This document shows positions 18,314-27,573 of a stretch of 64,000 nucleotides of DNA, one piece after another (positions within the stretch are counted from its first letter, which is position 1; each line of letters opens with the position of its first letter). Origin of the DNA: Micavibrio_C sp964577255 (GTDB lineage Bacteria > Pseudomonadota > Alphaproteobacteria > Micavibrionales > Micavibrionaceae); the NCBI GenBank assembly GCA_964577255.1, contig CAZNYM010000006.1:1-64000 (forward strand), written 5' to 3'. A model generated the notes under the pieces. The model did no database searches. It was not told where the DNA came from and worked only from the letters and a program-made list of their open reading frames with translations. A program made the translations under genes and the position numbers.

Positions 18314-21300
18314 TTAGAACTTGTAGCCGGCACGCAGCAGAGCCGAGTGCGAGTCGTAGTCAGCCTTGAACTCGTAATCGTAGGAAGCTTTGAGTTCCCA
18401 GTTGGTGGTGGTTTCGTGCGACAGAGCGGCACCGATATTGAAGGTGCTGCGAGCCGGATCGTAACCCTCGACCGTGAAGACGCCGCCCGAGGTCGCGCCG
18501 GTGAAGGTCGCGGTGTTCTCGATCTCGTCGCCGATCAGGTCATAGCGGTAGCCGGCGTGTACGGTCGGCTCAGTTACGGAACCCGAAGCGTTCTGCACTT
18601 TCCAGCCGGCTTCGACATCGAAGCCCAGCTCGAACGAGTTCACGCTGTCGCTTTCCACATCCAGGTTGGCGCCGCCTGCACCGGTTTCGGTGTAGTCGTC
18701 GGCCGAGTAGTGGGTCCAGTTGGCCAGCAGGGTCGGGGTCAGACGGGTCTGATCGACCATGTAGTCGCGGCCGGCTTCAACCTGCGCCACGAACTGGTTG
18801 GCGTCGTAGTCGGCGTTGGCGTTCAGACCAGCAATGCCCGCGATATCATGACGGGTGCTGTCGATGCTGTTCCAGCCGTAGCCGATCATCGCGTTCATGT
18901 GGGTCACTTCATCGAAGTTATGCGTACCGTACAGGGTGACCTGGTAGGTATCGATGTCGGTGTCCGTGCTGTTGGCGTTGTCCGACTCCGCGTCGGTCGT
19001 GCCGTAGCTGAAAGCGATACCGACGACGCCGTTTTCAAGGGCGTTTTCGGTGTCGACACCCAGGGCGAAGCCGTAGGTATCGGCTTCGTAGCCGTCGATG
19101 CCGTCACGGTTGCTCTGGTCGGCGAAGGTGCCGAAAGCTTGCGCCCAGACCGTGTTGCCCAGACCCATGGAGCCGGCAGCCATGCCGCTGTCGACGCCGT
19201 TACGGGCATCGGCGACGCGCTGGCTGATCAGACCCAGGGAGCTGTCGATCACCGTGGTGGCGGCAGCCATCGCGGAACCGTCAATGCTCGGCTGAACTGC
19301 TTCGACGACTTCGTCGATATCGGCCAGTGAGGCACTGTTAACAGCCGCGATAACGTTCTGCAGATCGGTGTCACCGTCAGCCGTGTTCACGATGCTGGTC
19401 ACACCGTCAGCAGCGCTGGCGTTGTTGTCGGTGTCGGTAACGGAACCGGAGTTGACGCGATCAGCGACAGCCCAGATTTCCTCAGCGGCAACCGTCTCAC
19501 CTGTGATCTCGGCGTTTTCACCGGTCAGGAAGCGGAAGTTCCACAGAGCCGAGTCGTCAGCCACGTCGATTTCCGTCGTGTTGTCGGCGTTGGCTACATC
19601 GCTGTCGCCGCCCGTTTCCTGCATGACCAGGAACTGGTCGCCATCAACGATGATACCGGTACCGACCGTGACTTCCGGCACGATGAAGATCGCGCCGCCG
19701 TTGAAGTCGGCGAAGTCGAGGTTGGTAAGGCCGAGGATGGCAGCATCGTCAGCCTCAGCAACCGTATTACCGACCGTGAAGACCAACGTGCCGTTGCCGG
19801 CTACCGAGGAGGCCACGTCAGCCGAAGCCGCCGTCACGTTCTGGCCCAGGATCATTTCACCTTCGATGGTGATATCCGTGCCGGTGGTGATGTTGGCGTT
19901 CATGCGGGCAACCGAGCCGTCGTTGACGTCGAAGGTGGCAATGGTGGTGCCGCCGATGACGCCGTTAAAGGTAACGTCCGAGTTGACCGTGCCGTCGCCG
20001 ACAACAACCGCGCCCAGACCACCGCCCGTGCCGGAGATCGTGCCGGAAACAACCTGGGTGTTGTCATCGCCATCCAGGGTCAGAACGTCGTTCTGGCCGA
20101 TGGTGATGGCGTCAACATAGAGGTTGCCCTCGGTGTCGATCGTGGTCACGGCAGCGTTGGCCGCCAGGGTGATGGCGCCCAGAGCTTTCGAGGCTGTACC
20201 GACATCGCCGTTAAAGGAAATGTCGCCGGCGGCAGCCGAGCCCGTGATCGCGCCTTCGCCGTCAACCCCTACGGTGATGTCGCCGTTGATGGTGACGTCG
20301 TTGCCCAGAGTCAGAGCCAGAACGCCGTCCGTACCGTTCGATGTCGCATCTTCGATCAGGATGTCGGCGGTAACCGTACGATCCCCAGCCGCCGCCGAAA
20401 TCGTGGCGGTTATGCCTTCGGCGATGGTGATGTCATCCTGGGTGATGCTGCCGGTAACCGTGGCAGCAGCGTTGATGTCAAGAGTACCCGTACCGGTGAT
20501 CGCGCCGGTCACGCCGCCCGTGCCCGAGAGCAGCAGCGTGCCGTTGTTGACGACCGACGGCGAGGTCAGCAGACCAGCGCCAACATCCAGGGTAGCGCCG
20601 GAGTTGACCGTGGTCACACCTGTTGCAGCTTTGGTGGTAATGGCCGCATTTGAGTCGAGGATCGTGCCCGAGCCGGAGATGGTCAGGTTGTCGATCTCGC
20701 CGGCGACGCCGCCCCAAGCCGTGGCCTGGGTCAGGGTGCCGCTGCCGCCGGTGACGACGACATTGTTGGTTTCAGCAGCGATCGCGCCATCAACCGTGCC
20801 CGTGACCGTAAAGTCGGTCGTGCCGATGTCGAAGGTCACGGTGTTGGTGCCCGTGCCGGCAGCGCCCAGGGTGATGACCGAAGCGACGGTGTTCTTGAAG
20901 GTGGCAGCGGAGTTCAGAGCCGCGCCACCGTTTTCGATCACGGTCGTGCCGGAAGCCACGGTGCCGTTGAAGGTTACACCTGCCGCGTTCTGAACGATGA
21001 TGTCGCCGTCGCCGGTGATGTTGCCAGTCACGTTTTGCGCAACCGTCAGGCCATCAAAGGTGGCAATCGCCTGGCCGGCAGCACCGTCCGTGAGAGCCAT
21101 GCCGCCCGTGAATGTGGCGTTGCCCGCGAAGTTGACCGTGGCATCGGCCGTGGCGGCAACCGTGCCGCCCGTAACCGTCACGGCGCCCGTGAAGGCTGCA
21201 TCGCCATCCACGTTCAAGGCCGCAATCGCGCCGCCCACATCACCGGCAGTGATGGTGGTGGTGCCGGTAACCGTCAGATCGTCGCCGACGTTCAAGATCA

Positions 21301-21769
21301 CGTCATCGTCGGCAGAGTTTTCGTCGTTGTCGATAACCAGGGCGCCGCCGATGCTCAGATCGCTGGTCACGGTCGCCGTAACCGTAGCATTGTCGGCGTT
21401 CAGGTTCTGCACCGTGAAGTTGCCGGCGCCGGTGATGGTGACCGAGTCGATCGTGGCGGTGTTGTCGACGTTGGCCGCATCGGAGCGGACCACAACGCTA
21501 CCGGTCGTACCGGTGACATCGCCAAGGGTAAAGGTCGCCGTACCGCCGCCGTCGTCAGAAACACCATCGTTCTGGACCGTAAGGGTGAAGGTTACAATAT
21601 TGATGTTGTCGCCTGCCGCCGCGGGACCCGCATCGGTACCACCGCCATCGGCCCAGACATCGCCAGCAGTCAGCGTCAAATTAGCTGCGTGGGCCGCCGC
21701 AGGGGCCATGGCGCCAATCGCCACGATTGCGGTACCGGCCAGAAGTGCTTTTTTCATGTTGAGCTTCAT
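18314..21769 (-). CDS. Type Va autotransporter (beta-helical passenger with C-terminal barrel)
   Basis: A 1151-residue self-secreting outer-membrane protein. Residues 1-29 are a signal peptide (MKLNMKKALLAG, cleavage after AAHA). A long passenger follows, rich in Gly, Thr, Val, Asp and Asn with alternating beta-strand pattern and repeated TVTG units, as in right-handed beta-helix adhesins. The C-terminal 280 residues show the beta-barrel signature, starting near NTVWAQAFGTFADQSN and ending in an aromatic residue (AGYKF) as needed for BamA insertion. The passenger is very acidic and lysine- and cysteine-poor. The start at 21769 has GGAG 11 bases upstream; a second ATG at 21757 is possible. Adhesion or surface coating is the likely role, by family only. 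Confidence 0.88.
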   Translation of the reverse strand: MKLNMKKALLAGTAIVAIGAMAPAAAHAANLTLTAGDVWADGGGTDAGPAAAGDNINIVTFTLTVQNDGVSDDGGGTATFTLGDVTGTTGSVVVRSDAANVDNTATIDSVTITGAGNFTVQNLNADNATVTATVTSDLSIGGALVIDNDENSADDDVILNVGDDLTVTGTTTITAGDVGGAIAALNVDGDAAFTGAVTVTGGTVAATADATVNFAGNATFTGGMALTDGAAGQAIATFDGLTVAQNVTGNITGDGDIIVQNAAGVTFNGTVASGTTVIENGGAALNSAATFKNTVASVITLGAAGTGTNTVTFDIGTTDFTVTGTVDGAIAAETNNVVVTGGSGTLTQATAWGGVAGEIDNLTISGSGTILDSNAAITTKAATGVTTVNSGATLDVGAGLLTSPSVVNNGTLLLSGTGGVTGAITGTGTLDINAAATVTGSITQDDITIAEGITATISAAAGDRTVTADILIEDATSNGTDGVLALTLGNDVTINGDITVGVDGEGAITGSAAAGDISFNGDVGTASKALGAITLAANAAVTTIDTEGNLYVDAITIGQNDVLTLDGDDNTQVVSGTISGTGGGLGAVVVGDGTVNSDVTFNGVIGGTTIATFDVNDGSVARMNANITTGTDITIEGEMILGQNVTAASADVASSVAGNGTLVFTVGNTVAEADDAAILGLTNLDFADFNGGAIFIVPEVTVGTGIIVDGDQFLVMQETGGDSDVANADNTTEIDVADDSALWNFRFLTGENAEITGETVAAEEIWAVADRVNSGSVTDTDNNASAADGVTSIVNTADGDTDLQNVIAAVNSASLADIDEVVEAVQPSIDGSAMAAATTVIDSSLGLISQRVADARNGVDSGMAAGSMGLGNTVWAQAFGTFADQSNRDGIDGYEADTYGFALGVDTENALENGVVGIAFSYGTTDAESDNANSTDTDIDTYQVTLYGTHNFDEVTHMNAMIGYGWNSIDSTRHDIAGIAGLNANADYDANQFVAQVEAGRDYMVDQTRLTPTLLANWTHYSADDYTETGAGGANLDVESDSVNSFELGFDVEAGWKVQNASGSVTEPTVHAGYRYDLIGDEIENTATFTGATSGGVFTVEGYDPARSTFNIGAALSHETTTNWELKASYDYEFKADYDSHSALLRAGYKF

Positions 21770-21994
21770 AGTGGGGTAGTCTCCATTTTGTTGAACAAGT
21801 GGTTGATGCGATTTAAAAGATTGACCCGTAATCGGANNNNNNNNNNAAGACAGATTTCGGTCCCTCGGATTCCTTTTAACCCATGTGTTTTTTATGTGTT
21901 TCGCGGAAGGCTGTACAGGGGCGAAATGATTGTTCACACAAAATTTATCAGCCCTTGTTGCAAAAAAAACACAAAAGATTCGTTTTAGGAAAAA
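21770..21994. other. Intergenic region with a 10-base scaffold gap
   Basis: Bases 21837-21846 are N. The remaining sequence is AT-rich and holds a run of A residues (21960-21970) and no gene I can support. It contains the promoter side of the autotransporter gene. The N run may hide part of that promoter. Confidence 0.6.
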
Positions 21995-22561
21995 TCACGA
22001 TTGCGGCGCAACTTTCCGTATCGCAGAGGCAAGGCCCTGCAGTGACATCTCTATGTGCAGGTTCTGACCCGTGAACGCCTTGGCCTTTATCATAAGCGCT
22101 TTTCCGCCAGTCATTTTACCCATAACCGATTCTTTTATAGGAAAGGTCAGGAAACATCCCTGGGCCTGGCAATAGCGCACGGGCGCCTTCACGGCCTGTT
22201 TGCCGTCTATCTCTATGGCGATGGGGTCTTCAAGCAGAACACCCAGGGGCAGCACCAGGACAGCGCGCGCCACGCCCTTCTTTTCACCGGCAGGATAACC
22301 GATCGCCATTTCGGAAAACCGCTGCGAATTTTCCTTAATGACAAGTCTCTGGAAAACCTCGCAATAGCCCTTGCCACCCTTCTCTCCCTCCTTGGGTTCG
22401 TCGCACCGCACGGTCCAGTTCTCCGAGGGCCGGGCCGGCGGCTTGGGCGCGCTGGCCTGCGCCGGCGCGGCTGTATCGGCGGCGGTCTCGGCCCGTGCCG
22501 GCGAAGCGGCAAATAAAAGGGTGGCGGCCAGCAGCGGGATCATGAAGTGCAAGCGTGTCAT
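21995..22561 (-). CDS. Invasion-associated locus B (IalB) family periplasmic protein
   Basis: A 188-residue precursor with signal peptide (cleavage after ARA, residue 24) and an Ala/Pro-rich linker, followed by the IalB fold: WTVRC and GYCEVFQ form one cysteine pair, and VRYCQAQGCFLTF the second. IalB proteins are periplasmic or surface factors widespread in alphaproteobacteria; in Bartonella they aid erythrocyte invasion, but free-living species also have them, where the role is unclear. Length and cysteine spacing match the family. Confidence 0.88.
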   Translation of the reverse strand: MTRLHFMIPLLAATLLFAASPARAETAADTAAPAQASAPKPPARPSENWTVRCDEPKEGEKGGKGYCEVFQRLVIKENSQRFSEMAIGYPAGEKKGVARAVLVLPLGVLLEDPIAIEIDGKQAVKAPVRYCQAQGCFLTFPIKESVMGKMTGGKALMIKAKAFTGQNLHIEMSLQGLASAIRKVAPQS

Positions 22562-22757
22562 TTATTCATTCCTTCCAGATAGAGTTCAGTGAGGAAATCT
22601 CTTCGCGAGTTTCACATCAAAAGCAAGGCCAAACGATCAGCCATACTTTATAAGTGTGGACAAGTTCTAGCTTTCTGCGGCGCTCAAATTGTCTTTTTCT
22701 CACACTTGCATCAACGATAATTTTGTTTTGCAAAACTTTTTTGGAGAGAATCCCGTC

Positions 22758-23501
22758 ATGAGAATCCTGCTGCCTTGCGCCGCCCTGTTGCTGACCACTG
22801 TGTTCAGCGCCCCCGCCCTTGCCAACGATGCCGCCGCCGACGATTCGTTCCCCGGCAGCTTCACCGGCAACGTGGCAATCGTTTCCGAATATTCCTTCCG
22901 CGGCATCGCCCAGTCGGATGAGAACCCGGCACTGCAGGGCGGGCTTGATTACGGCGCCAGCCTGGGCGACAACACCGGCGTTTACCTGGGCGTATGGGGC
23001 AGCAACGTCGATTTCAATGACGGCGATGAAGCCAACGTGGAGATGGACGTCTATGGCGGCCTGACCTACACCATGGACGCCTGGAGCTTTGATGCCGGCT
23101 TCATCTACTACGCCTATCCCGGCGCAGACGACAGCCTGGATTACGATTTCGTCGAGCTGCAGGGCAAGATCGGCTACGCCTTCCCGAAAGTTGCGGCGGT
23201 GGCTTCGATCAACTACTCGCCCGATTACTTCGCCTCTTCCGGCGACGCCTACTACTACAAGCTGGCACTGAGCGCGCCGCTGCCGCACGATTTCGCGATC
23301 GACGGCTATATCGCCTATCAGGATATCGACGATGAAGACGCTTTCGGCGTGCCCGATTACGCCGAGTGGGGCGTGGGCCTGGCCTACAGCTTCGAGGGCC
23401 TGACCCTTAAGGCTACCTACATCGACACCGATCTTGACAACGACGAATGCGCCGACGGCTGCGACGAGAAAGTCATAGGCAGCCTGTCGCGTAAATTCTA
23501 A
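22758..23501 (+). CDS. TorF-family putative porin
   Basis: A 247-residue outer-membrane barrel protein. The signal peptide covers about residues 1-22 (cleavage after ALA). The block SEYSFRGIAQSDENPALQGGLDYG is the hallmark of the TorF/Gcw_chp family. Alternating aromatic beta-strands fill the rest, and the protein ends in a phenylalanine (SLSRKF) as outer-membrane barrels do. The ATG at 22758 follows GGAGAG. The divergent region from 22562 contains the palindrome GTTTTGCAAAAC (22725-22736). Substrate unknown. Confidence 0.85.
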   Translation: MRILLPCAALLLTTVFSAPALANDAAADDSFPGSFTGNVAIVSEYSFRGIAQSDENPALQGGLDYGASLGDNTGVYLGVWGSNVDFNDGDEANVEMDVYGGLTYTMDAWSFDAGFIYYAYPGADDSLDYDFVELQGKIGYAFPKVAAVASINYSPDYFASSGDAYYYKLALSAPLPHDFAIDGYIAYQDIDDEDAFGVPDYAEWGVGLAYSFEGLTLKATYIDTDLDNDECADGCDEKVIGSLSRKF

Positions 23502-23540
23502 TCCGGCACTGACTGTGTAAATAGCTTCGGAAGGGCAAAC

Positions 23541-25652
23541 ATGACGACGTTCCTGAACAACCTCTCCATCCGCAAACGGATGCTTTTGAGTACTTTCCTG
23601 TTCATCCTCACGCTGCTGCTGGCGATGTATAACGCCCATCAGTCGATTGAGGCCAACGTCGTGTTCGCCCAGAAGGAAGCGATGGGCAACCAGTACCAGA
23701 GGCCGGTGGCAAAAGCCCTGCACGATGCCGGGCTTTTGCGCATGACTCTTACTGAACTGCGCAGCGGCGCCGCCTCCAGCCAGGATCCTGCCAAGCTTGT
23801 TGCCGCCATCGACGGGTATGTGGATGAGATCGGCAAGGTTCAGGCCCTGCTGGGCGACGACCTTCAATTCACCACGGAAGGGCTGGAAAGCCGCGGCCGC
23901 GGGCATTTGGTGTTCGAAACCGTGCAGAAGAAATGGAAAGATACATCTGCCGCCATTTCCGCCAATCCGGCCGGTGACAATGACGACGCGCTGGCCTCGT
24001 TCATCGGCGATCTGCGCGGATTGATTGCTCACTCGGGCGATACGTCGAACCTGATTCTCGATCCGGATCTGGACAGCTACTATCTGATGGACGTCACCCT
24101 TCTGGTGCTGCCGCAGACGATCGACCGCCTGGGCGCAATTTACAAGTCGGTATTTCCCGCGCTCGACGGTACCTACATGATGACTCCGACCGAGAAAATC
24201 GACACTTCGGTCATGGGCCGCATGCTTAAAGAGGCCGACGTCGACCGCATCGTCGCCGATATGGATGTATCGCTGAAGGAAGACCCAAATTTCTACGGAG
24301 TCAGCCCCACTTACAAAGATAATATCACCCCTGTTTTCGGCGCCTACAGCGAGAAAAATGCCGCCTTCTCTGAAGTGATCAAGGGCGTGGCGCTCAAGGG
24401 CGACGTCAGCCAGGCCGATTTCTCGGCCGCCGCCCTGATGGCGATCAACAGTGCGTTCGCCTTCTGGATGCAGGGTTTTGACGAGCTCGACAACCTGCTG
24501 GCCATTCGTATTGATGCCTACAAGCAGCAGCAATACAAGGCGCTGGCGACCGCCGTCCGTGGTATCATCATTTCGATGATTTTCTTCTTCATCGTCGCCA
24601 ACAGCATCACCCGGCCTTTGTCCGATCTGAAGGGCGTCATGGTCAATCTGGCCAATCAGAAGCTTGACGCGGATGTTCCTTATGCCAAGGCGCGTTCCGA
24701 GATCGGCGAGATCGCTGCAACAGTTCTTGTGTTCAAGGACAATGCGCTTAAAACCCGCAAAATGGAGCAGGAACGCATCGAGGCCGAAGAGCGCGCCAAG
24801 GTCGAGAAAAAGCAAGCCATGATCAATCTTGCCACTTCGTTTGAAAACCGCGTACAGGGGATTATCCACTCGGTTTCCGCCGCTTCCACGCAGCTGGCCC
24901 AGACCGCCAGCGTCATGTCCGAAACCGTCACCATGTCGGCCGCCTCGGCCGGCAGCGCCGCCGCCAGCGCCAATGCCACGCTTGAAAACGTGCAGTCCGT
25001 CGCCTCGGCGGCGGAAGAAATGTCGGCTACCATTCAGGAGATTTCTTCGCAGATTTCCAACTCCTCCCGTCTGGTCAGCGAATCGGTCGAGAAAACCAAA
25101 ACAGCCGACGATCACGCCCAGGGCCTGCGCACATCCTCGCAGCGCGTGCGCGAGGTCGTGAAGCTGATTTCCGACATCGCCAAGCAGATCAACCTGCTGG
25201 CCCTTAACGCCGCAATCGAGTCCGCCCGCGCGGGCGAAGCCGGAAAGGGCTTCGCCGTGGTGGCGTCCGAGGTTCGCAACCTGGCCGGCGAGACGGAAAA
25301 ATCGGTGCAGGAGATCGAAAAGGTTATCTCCGAAATGAACAAATCCTCCGACAGCGTCCTGTCCTCGCTCGCCGAGATCAAGACGTCGGTCGACCGCATA
25401 TTCGAGGCATCGACCGGAATCTCCGCCGCCGTGGAAGAACAGTCGGCCGTGGTGTCGGACATCGCCCGCAACATGCAGATCGCCGCCGACGGTTCGCGCG
25501 TGGTCAACGACAACGTCCAGGCCGTGACGGTTCAATCCGGGGAGGCGCAGAAGTCGGCGACCCAGGTGCTCGAAGCCGCCCAGGAGCTTTCACGCCAGTC
25601 CGAGCAGCTGGACGGCGAAGTCGTAGCCTTCCTTTCGGAAGTGCGCGGCTAG
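23541..25652 (+). CDS. Methyl-accepting chemotaxis protein
   Basis: A 703-residue transmembrane receptor. TM1 spans about residues 12-33, a 300-residue periplasmic sensor follows, TM2 is near 335-355 and a HAMP domain begins with NSITRPLSDLKG. The cytoplasmic signalling domain contains the hairpin tip around AKQINLLALNAAIESARAGEAGKGFAVVASEVRNLAGET, which binds CheW and CheA. The sensor begins with the NAHQSIEANVVFAQKEAMG segment, unlike the classic four-helix aspartate sensors, so the ligand is unknown. It is transcribed on its own. The C-terminus lacks a CheR-docking pentapeptide. Confidence 0.93.
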   Translation: MTTFLNNLSIRKRMLLSTFLFILTLLLAMYNAHQSIEANVVFAQKEAMGNQYQRPVAKALHDAGLLRMTLTELRSGAASSQDPAKLVAAIDGYVDEIGKVQALLGDDLQFTTEGLESRGRGHLVFETVQKKWKDTSAAISANPAGDNDDALASFIGDLRGLIAHSGDTSNLILDPDLDSYYLMDVTLLVLPQTIDRLGAIYKSVFPALDGTYMMTPTEKIDTSVMGRMLKEADVDRIVADMDVSLKEDPNFYGVSPTYKDNITPVFGAYSEKNAAFSEVIKGVALKGDVSQADFSAAALMAINSAFAFWMQGFDELDNLLAIRIDAYKQQQYKALATAVRGIIISMIFFFIVANSITRPLSDLKGVMVNLANQKLDADVPYAKARSEIGEIAATVLVFKDNALKTRKMEQERIEAEERAKVEKKQAMINLATSFENRVQGIIHSVSAASTQLAQTASVMSETVTMSAASAGSAAASANATLENVQSVASAAEEMSATIQEISSQISNSSRLVSESVEKTKTADDHAQGLRTSSQRVREVVKLISDIAKQINLLALNAAIESARAGEAGKGFAVVASEVRNLAGETEKSVQEIEKVISEMNKSSDSVLSSLAEIKTSVDRIFEASTGISAAVEEQSAVVSDIARNMQIAADGSRVVNDNVQAVTVQSGEAQKSATQVLEAAQELSRQSEQLDGEVVAFLSEVRG

Positions 25653-25696
25653 AAACCCTGTTGCCGGGCGGCTGATCCTTCCTGTAAACAGGAAGC

Positions 25697-26623
25697 ATGA
25701 TCGCCGATCTTTCGCTCGAGATTTACCGCTTCGCTCACACCCATCCAGGGCCGCATCTGCTCATCACCGGCGGCGTGCACGGCAACGAGCCCTGCGGCAT
25801 GCTGGCGCTGGAGAAGATCGTGGCGCTGATCCACCAGGGTGTGCTGGAGCAGAAAAACGGTACCCTGACCATCCTGCCGCTGTGCAATCCCCGCGCCCGG
25901 GCGCTGAACAGGCGCTTTGTCGACCGCAACCTCAACCGCGCCCTATACCGCTACGACAATCCGGTGCATTACGAGGATCATCTCAGCAATATCCTCTGTC
26001 CCTATCTTGAGGCCTGCGACATCCTGCTCGACATCCATTCCTATACTGCGGGCGGGCCGCCTTTCCTGCTGCTCGAGGACGGCGCGGCGCGCAACCTCGC
26101 CTATGGCCGCGCCGTGGGGCCCGCCATCATGCTTCATTCCTGGAGCACCAGCTACGCGCGCCTTACGGGCGAGGGCCTGCCCGACCCCCTGCGCGGCCAG
26201 GGCACGACCGAATATGCCCGCAAGCACGGCGCGCTCAGCCTGACCCTTGAATGCGGGCAGCACGACGACCCCGCCAGCGTCGATGTGGCATTCGCCGCCG
26301 CGCTCAACGTGCTCGCCCACTTCAATCTCTTCGACATTCCCGCTGCCCTGCGGGAAAAGGCGCGCGCCACCCTGCCCGCCCGCGACCCCGTGGTGCTGAC
26401 GCTCAATCAGGTGCTGGTGAAGCGCGCGCCGGGGCGCCTGGCGCGCGACTGGAAACACCTCGAACCGGTGAAGGCCGGAGCGGTGCTGGCATTGTTCGAC
26501 GACGGGACGCAGGATATCTGCGAAAAGGATGGCTACTTCATCATGCCCAAACCGAAATCGGAGATCGGCGAGGAATGGGGTTATGTGGCGGTGAAGGAAA
26601 ATGGTGCTGCCGAGAAGGATTGA
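25697..26623 (+). CDS. Succinylglutamate desuccinylase / aspartoacylase family zinc hydrolase
   Basis: A 308-residue M14-type zinc hydrolase that should cleave an acyl group from an N-acyl amino acid. Zinc ligands are visible: His28 and Glu31 in GGVHGNE and His114 in DIHSY; a catalytic Glu lies in TLECGQ. There is no signal peptide. The C-terminal residues are encoded by DNA that also encodes the 3' end of tRNA-Thr on the opposite strand: the last codons (NGAAEKD) overlap the tRNA for 22 bases. The specific substrate is not determined by the sequence. Confidence 0.87.
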   Translation: MIADLSLEIYRFAHTHPGPHLLITGGVHGNEPCGMLALEKIVALIHQGVLEQKNGTLTILPLCNPRARALNRRFVDRNLNRALYRYDNPVHYEDHLSNILCPYLEACDILLDIHSYTAGGPPFLLLEDGAARNLAYGRAVGPAIMLHSWSTSYARLTGEGLPDPLRGQGTTEYARKHGALSLTLECGQHDDPASVDVAFAAALNVLAHFNLFDIPAALREKARATLPARDPVVLTLNQVLVKRAPGRLARDWKHLEPVKAGAVLALFDDGTQDICEKDGYFIMPKPKSEIGEEWGYVAVKENGAAEKD

Positions 26624-26676
26624 ACTTCCGACCCCGTCCTTACCAAGGACGTGCTCTACCACTGAGCTACGGCAGC
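26602..26676 (-). tRNA. tRNA-Thr (anticodon GGT)
   Basis: The minus strand folds as a full cloverleaf: acceptor GCTGCCG/CGGCAGC, D-arm GCTC-AGTGGTA-GAGC, anticodon stem CGTCC/GGACG with loop TTGGTAA (anticodon GGT), T-arm with TTCAATC, and an encoded ACCA end. It decodes ACC and ACT. Its 3' end overlaps by 22 bases the end of the convergent hydrolase gene. Confidence 0.97.
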
Positions 26677-26824
26677 GTCGGGGGCATACGAAACGCCGGG
26701 AAGTATTAACGCATCCGCCCGCCCCTGTCCAGAAGGGAATCCGCCCCCCTGCGGCGGTGGATTTTTGTGGATTTCCGGGGGGTTGATCGCCTATAACAGG
26801 GCGATCCAGGAAGGGGTTGCGCCC

Positions 26825-27565
26825 GTGAACGATGCCCGCAGACAGCAGATGCAGGAAAGCCGCGCCGCCGCCCTGAAGCAGAACCTGCAGCGGCGCAAGG
26901 AGCAGGCCCGCGCCCGGACGGACAACGACGCGGACGACGACGCCGCAAGGATGGATGCGCTCATGAAAACCGGAACCGCCACCCACGCCCTCCCCGCCGC
27001 CGACATGCTGCCCGGCCTGATGCCCGATGCCTGGATCCGCGAACAGGCCCTTGCACACGGCATGATCGACCCGTTCGTGGAAAAGCAGACCCGCGAGGGC
27101 GTGATCTCTTACGGCCTGTCCTCCTATGGCTACGATGCCCGCTGCGCCCGCGAATTCATGATTTTCACCAACGTCGACAACGCCATCGTCGACCCCAAGA
27201 ATTTCAGCCCGGAGAGCTTCGTCGAGCGCAGCGCCGACGTATGCGTGATCCCGCCCAACAGTTTCGTGCTGGCGCGCACGGTCGAATATTTCCGCATCCC
27301 CAAGGATGTGCTGGTGGTGTGCCTGGGCAAGAGCACCTATGCCCGCTGCGGCATCATCGTGAACGTCACGCCGCTCGAGCCCGGCTGGGAAGGGCATGTG
27401 ACGCTTGAATTCTCCAACACCACCCCACTGCCCGCGCGCGTCTACGCCAACGAAGGCGTGGCGCAGTTCCTGTTCTTCAAGGGCGGCGCGCCGTGCGAGG
27501 TCAGTTACGCCGACCGCAAGGGCAAATACATGGGCCAGACCGGCGTGACCCTGCCGCGGCTTTAG
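26825..27565 (+). CDS. dcd: dCTP deaminase with an unusual N-terminal extension
   Basis: A 246-residue protein. From about residue 61 (MLPGLMPDAW) it is a normal dCTP deaminase, which converts dCTP to dUTP for thymidylate synthesis: SSYGYDARCAREF, the LARTVEYFRIP block, KSTYARCG, TPLEPGWEGHVTLEFSNT and the C-terminal GQTGVTLPRL. The first 60 residues are extra. They begin VNDARRQQMQESRAAALKQNLQRRKEQ, which resembles small basic alphaproteobacterial proteins usually encoded as separate genes near murA, here in one frame with Dcd. The GTG at 26825 is supported by GGAAGGGG upstream; an ATG at 26963 with AAGGA would give a shorter extension. The stop is 8 bases before the murA ATG. Confidence 0.9.
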   Translation: MNDARRQQMQESRAAALKQNLQRRKEQARARTDNDADDDAARMDALMKTGTATHALPAADMLPGLMPDAWIREQALAHGMIDPFVEKQTREGVISYGLSSYGYDARCAREFMIFTNVDNAIVDPKNFSPESFVERSADVCVIPPNSFVLARTVEYFRIPKDVLVVCLGKSTYARCGIIVNVTPLEPGWEGHVTLEFSNTTPLPARVYANEGVAQFLFFKGGAPCEVSYADRKGKYMGQTGVTLPRL

Positions 27566-27573
27566 GAGCGATG

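Noticed and set aside
19368..21779. Long plus-strand frames opposite the autotransporter
   Set aside because: They result from the repetitive, GC-rich passenger read backwards (Val/Ala/Pro/Thr-rich) and have no start signals.
22617..25535. A 972-codon minus-strand open frame opposite the porin and chemotaxis genes
   Set aside because: It runs antisense to two well-supported genes (TorF-type porin and MCP), has composition typical of GC-rich shadow frames (His, Arg, Gly, Val), and no family features.
25943..27397. A 484-codon minus-strand frame across the hydrolase, tRNA-Thr and dcd
   Set aside because: It spans a tRNA and two well-supported plus-strand genes; the sequence looks like a shadow frame.
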